Source: Acanthaster planci
Lineage: Eukaryota > Echinodermata > Asteroidea > Valvatida > Acanthasteridae
Length of the DNA stretch: 64,000 nucleotides
NCBI RefSeq assembly: GCF_001949145.1
Contig: NW_019091367.1
Coordinates: 684,982 to 748,981 of the forward strand
Reading direction: 5' to 3'
The translations under genes and the position numbers were made by a program. The notes below the pieces were generated by a model. The model was given only the letters and a program-made list of their open reading frames with translations, had not been told where the DNA came from and ran no database searches. Positions 12,201-25,214 of the stretch are shown here, piece after piece. Within the stretch, counting starts at the first letter, position 1. Every line of letters starts with the position of its first letter.

Positions 12201-15200
12201 GATTCACTCATAGTGAGAGTGTTTGTAGAAGTAGAATGTTTTGTTAATGACTTAAGCAGAAAATGCCACTAAATGTATGACAAAGCAATATGCGTATCCA
12301 TGTACAACGTACATGTAATGTGTGAATAGAAGTTGGAGAGACATCGATCAGTGTAAACTTTGATCACATTAGTTTTCATTATTCATGTNTATTGACTTGG
12401 CATTGCCCCACCAATGACTATGCCACAGAACCACAGGTCAACCATGGGCCAGATAAGTTCTAGCTGCAGTGAATGGCTCCTCTGGGAGTATTTTACACAA
12501 ACTGGTCACAGAAAATTATAATAAGGGGGAAAAAGTGGCCTACATTTACATGTACACAGTAAAAGAGTTTACCAGTACATGTGTACACAACACTTGTGTA
12601 AATACACGTACATTGTACATGCACAATGCAAATACACTTTGTAGAAGTACTGCCTGTGTGTTCTGGGATCCCATCTCGAGTAGGGATGCTACATACATTG
12701 TCCCAAGTACTTTTTGCTGGGTTCTGAAAAATATAGGTCTATTATGTACAAGTTTATAGGTTTCTACAAGGTATGAACATGTTCCTTTTCCTTTGTATTT
12801 ACACTTTCAATTGTCTATTTTATTCAAGGTGTTTGTGGGGATGGAGTGGGATGGTGTTCATTTGCCCTTGTATATTTCAAATGGTCTCAACAATTCTTTC
12901 ATGTTTGTATAGATTTTTGATGCTGCATTTTTCGAATAACACACCAATGTTGATTCGACTCCATAAAACCACAAAATAAACAAGTATTTTACTCAAATTC
13001 AACTAATTTTTTTTATTTTGAAAGAATAAAAGTGGGTAGTATAGCTTCACTAATATTTACAAAATCAGAGATGTGATATAAACACACTTAATTGAGGATG
13101 CAAAACCATACAGCAAATGTGAGTCCTATTTGACAGTTTTACCAAATTGGAAATAAATTACAACTAGGGAATAATGAACTTCATTTAGTTACAGTGGCGT
13201 AACTAGGGTGCCACAGCTGAGGGGGCACCTGGGGGTGCACAATTTTTTTCAGGGGGCACTGAAAATAATTGAACTAGGTATATATATTATTTATTTCAAA
13301 ACTTCAAAGGGGGGGGTTGCACCCGGAGCACGGGCCTCTGTTGGGGGGGGGACGTGCACCCCTGTGCCCCCCTGTAGTTACGCCACTGTTTAGGCATGTA
13401 GAACTGACAAAAGACTCCGAACACTTTTACTACTATAGTAATACCAGTTTAAGAAAACAAAGTGTGTTGTCTTTGTAAGATGTATATAAATTGGTGAACT
13501 ATTAAAAATTTTGTCACAGAAACAGTTTCTGTAGCACATCAGTATAATTAATCAAGAAACACGAGAACATAATAATAATAACCAGTTTTATATAGCGCCT
13601 TCAACTAACAAAAACTGACAAAAAAAGAACATGGCTATACAAAATTGAAGCACAATACACAAACAACACACCTGAATTATCTTAATTAATACTAGAACAA
13701 ACAAGTTATATAACCATAACCAATCTGAGGTAGTTCGGATGACAATCACTGTCACACATTATACATAATATTGAGCATTTTAGCAGATTGTCCTGATTTA
13801 CCTTTTATCCTTCTCTGTTTTTTTACTGAGGCTTGTCATACGGGATTTTTTTACTGAAGTGTTTGTCACAATATGTTGGTTGCTGATTAATTTTTCCCGA
13901 ACAGTTTGTTAAGTTTAGTAAGTTCTATTCCATAACTGGATACCTCTGGTGTATGACCTCTCTTACAATATCTGGCATTTTCTTTGAATTGAATACTGCT
14001 TGCTCGTTGACAAGGATTTGTATTGTCTGGCCCTTAGTGTGGGTGGTTCATCATGGGACAGTGGCAGGACGACCGGGGAACCATTTGTTTCTTCACTCTT
14101 AAAGTAAAACCATATTTATATGACTTATTAGCAAATACATGTAGATGGATGCACGTTTCTTTCAATATCCTGTACAGTCAACAGCACTTTATTCTTTAAG
14201 ACTTGTATTTTCTCTACATTAATCTCATAATACTTTTTTATGTTGCTTTTTCGTTTTCCTCTTTTTCATAGGTTGTTCATTGGAATCAGTACTTTCTGTT
14301 AAAGGAAATCCCAAAAAAAAAGTATAAACATCAACAAAATAGTCAATATTTAGGAGTCATGACAAAAATCAACAACAAATTGCATTCTGAGTTTTTAAAT
14401 GTATTAACAANGCGCCGCCTGTTGACTCTCGGAGGAGGTTTGTCTCCGGTTTTTTCACCGGAAATTCAAGGTTATGGCCAGTAGATCACTTTTCGTTTCA
14501 ATGTTACATGTTTTACCCACGAGTTGTTTTTATTCGCCTTTTCCCAAAGATATATCCCAAATAGTAAAACTGTTCGCCCAGCTGTGACTATCTTTCTAAA
14601 TAGGCCCGCAATTTCGGGCTTTTTGTGAAAAAAATAACCCGAACTGGAAACTACCAGTCCAAAATTCGGGATTTATAAAAATGTTTCTGTGATCCCTCCT
14701 GATTATAGCAGATTTTATTGTATACAGTCCAAACAGATTTCATTAACTAATATAAAGATTACAGAAAACATATCAAAATAATTAAATTAAATCAAACACT
14801 AGAGTCAACTTGTTATTAAATTGCTCTCCTGGTTGTGAAAACTGGGTTTCCACAGAAAACTACATTTCCTGGAAAACTGCATTTCATGACTTTTCCAGGA
14901 TTTTTAGGAATAAGAAGTTTAAAAAATGCATAACCAAGATGTATGTAGGAAACCCTAAAACATTTATCTGAGTAATCTTTACCTGGAAATGAAATGTTTT
15001 CAAGGTTTACTGCAGTTCTATTTTGCAGAACAAAGATCCACTGTTAGAATAGTGCTTGTGTCCATCACTTGTTTCAACCTGGTCGTTTAAATTTGCTGAC
15101 ACTCTCTCAAAAACTGTACTGATTCCTTTAACACTTTTGTGACAGTGATTTTTTGTGGCTTGCCTGCGGTTCTCTGTAACAAAGATATATAATATTTGTT

Positions 15201-18200
15201 GGCTGCAATGCTCACCCATTTTAAACTGTAAAATATTCCAAGGTAGAAATCTGTGATTTATGAAGACGGGACGACTTTTTAAATATCTTTCTAGGGTTTT
15301 ATGGCATTTCATTACATCAACAGGTGACAATTTTTTACATGTACCACAGAAAACTTGCCTGCCGCAAATATTCCGATTTACTAATCCTTCCTAAGTGGGT
15401 TTTTCTTTCAGAAACATGTACAGTGCATTTACGAGGAAATAACAAATTTGTTATTTATTCATTATATTCTTTGTACAAGTGCCGGTATCTTTTAAATACC
15501 TATTAATTTTTAAATCATATTTCTTTCGGATATACCGGTAGACCAACAACTGAATGTTAAAATGGAACATGAGCATGTTACTTACGTCTCTGATGATACT
15601 CTTCATAGGGAGGTACTGGATGTCTTACGGAACGTTCATCCACCCAGATATCATGCCCAGTATATCCAATAAAACTCACTAGGTATGACCATTCTTCATC
15701 TTTGACTACTTTAGCTGCACACCATCTTCCCAACTCATCGAATGCCTGGACGCGACTTCCAACTGAGAATTTTCCTGTCATTTTGCCTTCTTTAGAAACT
15801 GAACATTTTGAGAACTGTATCAAGACTATAAAATGATGGATGATGAAGATGAGGAAATCACCTTAACCTTGCCCTTATATGGCAGCCAATTTACTCTTGG
15901 AGACTCCATAATGAAAGGAAAAAAAGGCCCCAGAATATTTCATTTTAACTGATGACATAATTATCTCATTGATATTCTGTTTGCAAATGATTGTTACTGT
16001 GTTACAAATTGCTTTTTTATACGTGCACCAAACATTTCATTTAGATTGTAAATGTACGTGACAATGAACTCTAAATTCTTCTTTTTTTATTTTCGTATCA
16101 CTACGCAGCATGAAGTCAGTGATCAATCCAGCAATGAATGACCACAACCAGCAAAGAATGACATAAATCTGTCATTCACTTTGTACCAAGGACTGGTACC
16201 TTTAGCAGAGGTCAAAAGCATAGGACTACTGGTTTATCACCACAAGGGGGCAATAAAAATTGTCCACTGGGGAAAGCTGTCATTTCAGAATGGATGTTTT
16301 CTTTCCGAGTTACAGAGGTCTAACTCGGATTCGTTTAAATGGGAGAAATTCGTATTGATGATTTCAAATTTTTATCTTCGTTTTATCCCTTACCCATTAA
16401 CTCTGTTTTTTATTATTATCAAACTCTGATTTTTTTTCCAACCTACAGATTCGGCAGCAGACAGTATCAAGAATTTGAGACACTTATTTCATAATCTTTC
16501 ATGTTTTATTGTAATACAGTAGTAATGTTGAACAAGTCAACCAACCGTTGTGAAGTTGAATTCCAAAATCGTTTAAAACAGACCAAAACAAATCATTTTC
16601 TGCATTTGAGGTGAAGTTTTACATCATAACCCTAATGATGATGAACCCTATAATAAATGAAAAATATTGTAAAAACGAGATTACCCTGTCCTGGACTACA
16701 TTTGTCAGAAATGCTCTCCATGCTAGAATGCTTCTTCTGTTTTTTTGGATAAAAAAAGTAATGCTAGAATCAAATGTATGCAGAAAAGTAAAGCCAACAA
16801 AACAATGTAAAACAAAACAAAAACCTATGAACCTCCCTCCCAAAAAAATTACAACAAAACAAAAGAAATGATACAAAATCAATAAATCATCCCCAAAACA
16901 AATAAACAACAAACTCAAAAGTACGAATAAGTTCTAATCATAGTAACGATTTTACATTTTGGATGAATAGCATACCCTGTTTTACATTTACAAACACATG
17001 TACAAATTAATTCAGGCAGAATAACCCAGAATCCATAAAACTTAACGCAGTTCAAAAGATTTCTGTTATTCTGCTAGATACAATTCAATATCTACAAAAA
17101 AATTGAAGGAACTCTGTCCATTTCCAAATTATATGAAATGTTCATTACAATTTCAAATTGCATAAAATTGGACGGGATAAAACTGAAGCAAGTTCACAGC
17201 ATTTGCCAATAAATATTACTGAATTCCTCTGTACATTGATAAACCTTAGCCTTTATACATAGATAGTGTATGCTGCTAAGGGAGTTTGCAATGATATAAT
17301 ACATGAACAATACAACCAAATCTACTCATATTTACCACTATATGGAACTCCACCACACAGATGGAATTGATCCTGAAGAGGCNAGCCCAAAAAACCTTGA
17401 AACGTGTTGAATAATTGACATACTGCAATACAATTTTTCTCCGCCCCCCCGAAAAACGTGATGACCTTAATTGCGATCGCCATTACTCACTGGCCCTTTG
17501 TTATATTGCCATATATCTGGGCAGAGCCTGAATTGAAATGCAAATTACTCAAAAACATCAACTTGGGCCTCCATGGTCATTCGTCACAGCTGCTGGGACA
17601 GACAGGAGCATTGTTTGTGTTAGTGTTAGGGCCAATGTTTTTCCACGTAGGCGGAAAAAAAGTATTACATGCAGTAAATGGAGTTGTTAAAAATTTACTT
17701 TTGAAATAGCAATCACTTGCATGATGTAAATCCTACATCCTGTGTGTGAACAACTCAAAAATGTCAGATATAAAACGAACTTCAAGTTGTTGTCTCTGTG
17801 ACACTGAATTTCAAACAATGTAAAACTTGAAATAGTTTAAGAAAAATTCCTTGAGAAAATGTAAAAACAGACATTCAGTATTAGATGTACAATGTAACTT
17901 TGACTGCATGTATTATACAAAAGCAATGTGCATGTAACAATATACAACATGGCATGCAACACAGTAATGGAAAAGTCATTCTAACATTATTGAGGGCAAG
18001 ATGATCATTACTTGAATATGAAAATTACATGTAAAAGCAGAATATCTTTGATGCATTATTTCATGGTCCTGTAAAAAATTAGGATTCACATGAGAGGCTC
18101 GGTAGCATCAAATGTGAGGACCTTCCTCCTGACATTATGCATCATTTTGAGCCCTTGTCACATAAAGAGCTGCCACAAACAATAAAAACATCCATTTACT

Positions 18201-18994
18201 GATACATGGACATTGTACATGTATGGTACCAAGCCTCTGAAATGTCTCCCTGAAAAGCTTTGCCGTACTACCACACTTGCGGGCAGGGTGTAAGCTGCTT
18301 CGACCCAGTAGAGTGGAGTGCTGGAACTTAATTGCCAATTAATGCATGTGTGCCATCAAGGATAACAGCCTATATTCAGCATGCAGTAATGATCGAAGTC
18401 TCCCCTGGGCATGTGGGAAAATTTTAAGTTCACCTGTGAATGTTGGACCTGTATGCATGGGCACCACCAGGATTCTTAGGGGGTCGGTGAATGATTTCTG
18501 GGGTTTGCAACAATTAAATTGGTCACATCTCTCTTTCCTGAAAGTTTCTACAGTGTTGATTTTTTTTTTTAATGATGTCTCTTTTATCCTGGTGATTTTA
18601 TACAGGGAACTTCTCCAATGGCAAAAAGAAGTCATCAGTCAGTGGCTACCCGACTGCATCAGGTGAGACTGGCTACCCATCCACAAACCGCCAGAACGGA
18701 ACAGCCGGCTCCCTGGACCGGCGCAGCAACCACAGTGGTACCACTGCCTCGGACAGGGATGCCAGCCGGTCCAACGGGGGCAGCTCGGTCAACCGACGGG
18801 GGACGGACGGGTCTGATCCCCTGTATTCGAGTGTTGTACCACGCCGGGAGCGGAGCCGCGCCTCCAGCAGCGCGACAGGTGGGGCCGAGGGCGACGATGA
18901 GGCAGGCAGCACGCGCAGCGGCATCTCAAGCAAGTCGGGCAAATCCAGCAAGTCCAGTAAATCGGGCAAGCACGTGCACGACGTTGTCCTGTAA
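5809..18994 (+). CDS. LHFPL: LHFPL-family tetraspan membrane protein (LHFPL3/4/5-like), three coding exons
   Basis: Four-pass membrane protein of the lipoma-HMGIC-fusion-partner-like family (claudin-superfamily fold). In vertebrates LHFPL5 is a subunit of the hair-cell mechanotransduction complex and LHFPL3/4 assemble with GABA-A receptors. Exons 5809-6235, 9914-10165 and 18606-18994 join in frame (427+252+389 = 1068 nt; 355 aa). Visible: YHTNYIRNARAI before TM1 (about 23-45), the family motif QPYWLGDG (46-53) followed by GYFGLYRYC, TM2, TVFKICGALQLATG leading into TM3, YPASW, a cysteine pair in the second extracellular loop (ICGPDV and GKCQLRW), and TM4. The N-terminal block resembles LHFPL5 most, but I would not assign a specific paralogue. 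Vertebrate members are about 220-240 aa; the extra length is a 128-aa hydrophilic Ser/Gly/Arg/Lys tail in exon 3. Start ATG has good context (CAAAATGG). Confidence 0.9.
6236..9913 (+). other. LHFPL intron 1
   Basis: Intron of 3.7 kb, AT-rich, with repeated TACATGTAC palindromes (7949-7970, 8873-8886) and a fragment at about 8546-8580 (CACTATATCAAAGTAAAGTTGAATGAATGA) that resembles the end of a dispersed repeat. It also holds three DR1-like motifs at 7698-7840. No gene seen. Confidence 0.75.
7698..7840. promoter_or_regulatory. Cluster of three DR1-like TGACCTTTGG motifs
   Basis: TGACCTTTGGGAT (7698-7710), TGACCCTTGGCCT (7795-7807) and TGACCTTTGGCCA (7828-7840) resemble HNF4/COUP/RXR direct-repeat-1 sites, reading as AGGTCA half-sites with one-base spacing on the minus strand. 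Same orientation, within 143 bp, in LHFPL intron 1. Candidate enhancer, inferred from motif only. Confidence 0.3.
9914..10165 (+). CDS. LHFPL: LHFPL coding exon 2
   Basis: Residues 143-226 plus one base (phase 1 in and out), between acceptor TTTCCAATAG and donor AAAG|GTACCG. Codes the end of TM3 (GLFLLIGILIYPASW), the second extracellular loop with two cysteines, TM4 (FYLAIVAIFDAIVLGVLAF) and the start of the cytoplasmic tail (ASKQEKLATDMQF). Confidence 0.92.
13192..13388. mobile_element. hAT-type MITE with CAGTGGCGTAACTA inverted termini
   Basis: A 197-bp non-coding element with perfect 14-bp terminal inverted repeats, CAGTGGCGTAACTA at 13192 and TAGTTACGCCACTG ending at 13388. Flanking octamers TTTAGTTA and TTTAGGCA agree at 6 of 8 positions, as expected for a decayed 8-bp hAT target-site duplication. 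The interior is G-rich then C-rich. No transposase. Confidence 0.85.
15011..15781 (-). CDS. Possible antisense gene fragment with Tudor/chromo-barrel-like domain, two exons
   Basis: Minus-strand exon A (15586-15781) starts at ATG 15781-15779 and codes MTGKFSVGSRVQAF, GRWCAAKVV, YLVSFIGYTGHDIWVDE and VRHPVPPYEEYHQR. The pattern GxRVxAxDxxGxWxxAKV...LVxFxGYxxxxDxWVxxxxVRxP fits a Tudor-knot/chromo-barrel-like fold such as those in PHF20-type chromatin readers. It ends at a perfect donor AGAC|GTAAGT (phase 1). A phase-compatible acceptor (TATCTTTGTTACAG) at 15174 opens exon B (15011-15173), coding NRRQATKNHCHKSVKG onward, which either terminates at TAA (15007-15009) or splices at CA|GTAAAC. No further exons found. 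It could be a real nested gene, a degraded copy, or a chance open frame; exon A is the stronger part. Confidence 0.4.
18606..18994 (+). CDS. LHFPL: LHFPL coding exon 3, long hydrophilic tail and stop
   Basis: Residues 227-355 after acceptor TTTTATACAG, ending in TAA at 18992-18994. Low-complexity, strongly hydrophilic: SNGKKKSSVSGYPTASGETG, several Ser/Arg/Asn-rich blocks, an acidic patch (GAEGDDEAG) and Ser/Lys repeats (SSKSGKSSKSSKSGK), closing HVHDVVL. Codons are GC-rich like exons 1 and 2, supporting real coding. The final DVVL could be a class II PDZ ligand. The stop overlaps a strong splice donor (CT|GTAAGT), so an alternative C terminus is possible. Confidence 0.85.
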
Positions 18995-19121
18995 GTCAGG
19001 GTAATATTCCCGGGCAAGAACGTTGCACAAAAGCACATCAGTTGTGCAACCAATTTATAAATTTATCATATAAACTACTACAGGTACTCGATGACCTTTA
19101 AAAGCATTGCAAACTTCACTG

Positions 19122-19127
19122 AATAAA
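19122..19127 (+). terminator. Poly(A) signal AATAAA of LHFPL gene
   Basis: Canonical AATAAA 128 nt after the LHFPL stop codon; the first such signal downstream. Confidence 0.5.
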
Positions 19128-22100
19128 CTGTTGCACCTGTATATTCTCATTCTATTCTAAGAATGGAATGCTTTGATGAGCAAGTGTAAGGCATGTCCAA
19201 ATCAGCTGGCTATGGCCTAATGTAGCACACATCTATAAGCTGCTAGCCAGTACGCGGCTTCCTAAGGTGCACATGTTATTTCCAGCCACAGCCACAACTT
19301 TTAGACAAAGCCTTTGTCAGCCATCAATTCAACCTGCCCTGATGCTTGGAATGTGTTCAGTTCATACACATTGACAATGCCGGTGTGTGCCTGTATGTAA
19401 ACTCAACATGTACATGTTGTTATCCTTAATACTAAGACATTATTCCACCATTAACCATGCCTGTAAGCAATGGTTTCAGCAAGGAATCCAGAGTAATGTG
19501 CAAAGGATAGTTTTCTCACAAAAATTGACGAAATAAACATACAAATAGGTAAAAACTGATGGCTGTAGTAACAAGTAACCTCAAGAGAGGACTTTAGCAG
19601 TGAACCAAAACACGTCCTGCATCTACTGTACAACGGGGTTTGAAGCAGACATCTTTTTAATGCCGCCTGGCATTGGCGATGCCAGGGGAATCAGTGTGTA
19701 CAATAATCATAATCGTTTAAGGAAAAAAACGAAGGCTGAATATCTGTACAGCATATGTACATACATTTATTCTGTGAAACTTTAATTTGACTGGTTGTGG
19801 GAAAAACACAAGTTTTTAAGTAGGCTTTTTTATAGCTTGCACATCAAGTGTTAATGATAAAAAGTTTTGGTCCATAAATTTGAATGTTCAGTTGAAAAAA
19901 TGTGAACAAGCTTCTTCTGACATGTACAGAAAATTTAACCCAACTTCTGAAACCTGTTCATCCTGACAATTGGTCTTCATTTTCCTTTACATGTATTTAA
20001 ATTCCTTGCGCTAGAGTTACTTAATTTGTTCAATTTATCCATAGTTTTAAGACACTTTTTTATACAAAAAATGTACATACACTGTAGGCTCCGTTTTTTT
20101 TCCACATTTTATTGTTTTCGGGTAATGTTAACACACGCATCTACTGCATACATTAAATTCTAGGGCTGGCCACCTAGAGGAGAGAATTCACTTTTAATGA
20201 CCAAATTTGTGTAAAGTAACTTTACTTTCACATGTAGAATTGTTTTTTTCTTTAATTGTACAAGTTCAAGTATGTTGCACTCATGCTTAAATGTGGAAAT
20301 GGAATTCCTCCTGAAGTCAACTAAGTACATGCAGTCAAGCATTGCGATTGGCTGTTTTAGTTAAGCGAAAAAAAGTCCCTTCATGAGGCAAAGATTAGAG
20401 AGACCATTTAAAAGTTGAGTATCTTGACCTTATAGATCTTTCAAATTATTCCGGTCATGAAAGATTTGGTAGACAACAATATTATGCCACAGTGTTCCTA
20501 ATCAGAGGTGGTTTTGTAAAGGTTCCAGGCAAAAATTCTCAAGAGATTAAGGTTCAATTTTCATTCTCAAATTAATTGAAGAGGGACTTTTTATCATCAA
20601 TGCGTGGTCAAAGTGGACAGGGTTGTGAAAATTTTGTTATAATGACCCAAGTTTTGACTGATTTGATACAGTTGAATTGGGGAATGGCAAAGCAATGTCA
20701 TCAGATTTTTGGTTCAAATCATTTGCCTGATCTTCAGCACATCCAGGTAATTGCCTGATAGAATGGCAGTGCAATCCTATTCCTCATATAATTAAACCGG
20801 GCGCTCACGTAATCACACCGGCCAATTTGATAGCGATAAAAATGCCAACATCTCCCCAAATCTGTTTGCCACACAGATCAATTATCAGTCGCAGTGCAGA
20901 ATGTGGGACGGTGACACGCCCAGATGTCGCACACTGACTCATGAGACCAGATTTGTTTTTCTTTATTGTGCACACTCGTGTACTGTGTACTTAACAAATA
21001 TGTGACAGATGTACATGTACATGTATGTACAAATGATGCATGTAGTGCCAAATCTTGATTTACTGGATGAGTATCGTATATTTATACAAGACTGCAAACC
21101 TGTATGTATACAGGTGTAGGTATCACCTGTGTTCCGTTTTCAGTGTTATTTGCATATCTGGTTATGTGGGTGCACTCGGACCTTGGACCCACATGTACAT
21201 ATAACACCCTGTACCACCCAGACTGATATCAGTGTGTTCAAGTGCAAACCGGTATGCATTGTGCATGTGCTAAACTTAACTTGAACATCCGCCTTTGATA
21301 TCGCAAACTTTTTAGTGGTACATTTTTCAAGGAATTATTGCAGGAGAGGTGTTTGTAATCGTTTTGAATCCATATGTGTAATTCAAAGACTGTCATTGGG
21401 TCTTCACTCATATGGGGGGGGGAGAGATTCTATTTGGTATTAAATAAAGCATCGAGGTGACAGTTACCGTGGTATTGCATGTACATGAACAAGTGCATTT
21501 CTCTTTAAAGTGCCTTTATACACGGACGAACGCAATTAGGTTCTGGTCAAACCATTCCTTGAACTTTTGCCACAACTTACCACAGGTTTTATTGTTTCAT
21601 TCACGCTATAAACCGGTCATAAAATTGCTGCTGGGTGTGTACATGTAGAGTGGGCCACACTGCAAGTACATGTAGATTTAAGTTGGAAACTAAATATTGC
21701 ACATGCTCTCTGCATCAGTCCAAAGCACACAAATTCGGTTGTCAGTTTGCACTACAATATAAGTAAAAAATGAGAAAAACAGGGAAAGGTTACTCATGGT
21801 TTTCTGGAAAGTCTCCATGCCTGAATAGTCTCGGGTTTTCGCCCTTCCACCAAGCAACTGATAATAAAGATCAGTCCTTCTTTCTGTCGGCAAAACTTTC
21901 CAGCCAAGTACTTGCAGGCATAATAAAGACTGTGTGGAAGTCTAGGAATTTGTATTGTTCGTGCGATGTGATCAAGCAACCATAATCACTTCACGTCCTG
22001 TTTTACAGGCAGGGTGATGTAAACAGTGCCTTTTACTGTGAAAGCCAACCTTCATAGTACCATTCTTGGGTACATGTATTTCGTTTTTGTGTATTCCTTC

Positions 22101-25100
22101 TAGCTAGATTGTCTCAAGACCTAAACTTCAGGCCCTCTTACTTTTGAGCTTGATTTTAATATTGATCTAAACACACAGATTCCAGTACGTGCAGATAAAA
22201 CTGCAGTAGGAATCAGGCATTATCTTTTAGTTTAAAAATGGGAAAAAGCTGTGTACAGTTCATCAAACAATTTTGAAAGATTGGAATTGAGATGTCGGTA
22301 TTTTTCGACAAACCTAGCTTTTCCTACCCTGTAATTTACAATGTGGAATCCCCAATGAAAGACACATCCATCTATGGTGTAGATTTACATTCGTGACTTA
22401 CATGCGTTGTGCCAAAAAGGAACAGATGTCAATCTCAAGATTCTATATTTTCATAAAGAGATGTCAGTTCTGATTGGAAAGCTTTTTACAGACTTGTAAG
22501 ATAAACTCTAAATTTATGTGACACTGAGCAGGGAGAAGTCTCGTAAATGCTGTATATTTTCAAAAGTTGCATTGGATAGAGTATAATTCTGAGATACATG
22601 TATATACCAGGGCTTGTGAGGGGGACTTATACTACATAAAATGATTTGCACATTAATATTGTTTGTCTAGAAAGTTGATCATGCAAACCCGTATTTGAGT
22701 AATAAGTCTATACTGACAAATACACTATTGTACCTGTGAAGTATATATAAAACATTGTTTGTGCCTTAGGGTAACATTTTAAGGTTTTGTGTAAAATGAA
22801 GCATGTATTCCTTTGTACACTTCAATTGTTATGCACCAATGAACGTGTAGCTTTGAAAAAAGGTAATAATTATTTTTGGTGAACCTGAATTTGTTGGTTG
22901 TATGCATTTTGCTGTGTGACACTACACACCCCTCACTATGCATCAGAATCAATGCACAGACATGTTGTATTCTCACTTTCAGCTCTTCAGAAAATCCCTT
23001 TCGGACCTCCCATTCTGACTTTTTGCGACGTGAAGAAAAAGCTGATTGCTCTGCGTACATGTACACATGTACATCTCTTAATGAATAGCTATTTCTGTCT
23101 GGCTGTAATTTGTATGATTTGAATGCTTTCTTTCTCTGATTTCGTCTCATCTTAAAAGTGGTAAGAGCCACAGTGTTGACAGTACTTTATGGTAGATATG
23201 ACTGTATTGATTCCTTTTGATAGGGAAAATTACTTAGTAATTCATTTGAAAACAACGAAATCTTGTGAGTCGAAATCAGGAGGCATATGGCTGTAAATAA
23301 AAGCCCAGTAAATGGGAAATCTGCGTCCGTGTCTTGTAAGTCAGTAGTTACATCAACTATAAAAGCTTCCGCTTTTTAAATTTTAAGTATACACCTGTAC
23401 ATGTATAATCTCTACACAAAATCAGATCTTTGACCAGAACAAACCTCGGTCTTCAAATTTTAATATTTCTTTAATTGTTTACCGGTACGTGCCGCAGGGG
23501 TTTAATAGTGCTAATAAAGTCCCACTTATTCATAAATTATAAATTACTCATTGAGAGAGGGTTTGCCTTACAGCATCTTACACGTATCATTCTTAATCCT
23601 AAAAATTGTCCAGTTTTAAACATTTCCCAGTTGCCCTTAAGCCTTTTCTTGTGTTGAGTGCACAGTTCAGGCTGCAAGAGAAATTTCTTGTGACAGATCA
23701 TAATAGCAACTGATCTGTTATTTACAAGTATAGAACCTTGCATGATGAACTGACTTGATTCATACATAGCAGGTGATTGTGTTGTTACCACACACTATCC
23801 AAGTTACCGAGGAAAGACAATGTAAACACATGTAAACATTTCTGACAACTCATCTTTGCACTATGTAGCAACCAAAAATACCAAATATAATTAAATGTGA
23901 AATAAGCTGGGGGGTTGATTTGCTATTGTACACAAACTGAATGCCTACATGTACATCAAAACTATTACCGACCCAAGAACCATGTTACCCAATTTCTCAG
24001 TTATGAGACCGCGTAATCCCACCAATGTTCTGTGACATTCACTGCTTATGGTGCTTCTCCAAGTGGTCAATAATAATCGCCATCCCTCTGGCGTGTCTGA
24101 TGACTGTGCGAACAGCTGGCGTGACCATTGATTGGGATTACAGAAGTGGCACTCGAGCAGGGTACCCATGCAATCAATCCCTCCCACAACTGGCTCCTTG
24201 ATCAGCAATATTGGCCCACTACTGGTCAATATACAAATATTGCCTCATTGGAAGATATGCACGATAAATTAGTATGAATTGATACAAACCCACATTAGTT
24301 AAAAGGGCTATAAATTACTGGCACATTCTCAAATCTCTGAATAAAATGTAACACACATTTGTTGAAGGCACTTGGAAGTACATGTAGTTTTGACAATGAA
24401 CAGTAGATGGTTTGCACATTGTTATTTCTACATCCACCATCTTGGGTGACGGAGCTACGTTAAGATACTCTCTCGTACTCTATGCAGCTTATATAATATA
24501 TTATAAATAACATGAAAGCAGTACTAGCAAATCATGTCCTCTGATTCTTCAGGGACAAATACTGACAATGTTGGACTCTCTTTGTCTTCATTTCACTCCA
24601 AATCAATTCAAATCTAATTTTGATCACTCAAGTGCCCATGCGTCGTCACTGCAAATAAAACCCGGCCTACTCCAAGCCAATAATTTGTGAGCACTGCTAC
24701 AATTACGGCAAGATCGCAATTTACCTGAAGGCAAATACAAACTATTACATGTATAACACAATCCCAGCAAAATTCTTCAAATGAGTCCAACTTTGCCATT
24801 TTCAATTTCTGTGTACTCGGTATGTGAAATGTAGTCCCTGATTCTCCAACAAAGCACCAAAAATAATGTATGATTTCCATACAACTCAACATTTCCAGCA
24901 GTGGTTGAAGATAAACATTACAGGGATCAGATATTTAAAAAAAACTGCTTTGAACACACAAGAAAGTACATGACTACATCATCCTGAGTAAAACTGCAAA
25001 AGGTACTCCATTGTTGAAGATGTGGCAACACAGAGTTGTCATCAACTCCATCAAAGATCAAGCCATGAGTCAAATCACTAAGATCAACTCCAATCAAATC

Positions 25101-25214
25101 AAGCCTACAGTGTGATGTGATGTGATACTTTTGATGATCTCTGGGGGCTTTAATTGACTTGCATTGATTTAAGAAGACGTTTGAATTCTGAAAACTGGTA
25201 CTAGAGTTGTGATG

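Larger units (their letters stand above)
10166..18605 (+). other. LHFPL intron 2
   Basis: Intron of 8.4 kb. It contains a hAT-type MITE (13192-13388), a repeat end at about 13565-13610 (AATAATAATAACCAG then TTTATATAGCGCCTTC, a dispersed-repeat signature), single ambiguous bases at 12389, 14411 and 17383, and an antisense Tudor-like exon pair (15011-15781). Otherwise AT-rich with no further gene seen. Confidence 0.7.

Noticed and set aside
23945-24229. Minus-strand frame with a GGID motif, considered as a Harbinger-type transposase relic
   Set aside because: Only one short motif resembles the family; no DDE residues or neighbouring fragments.
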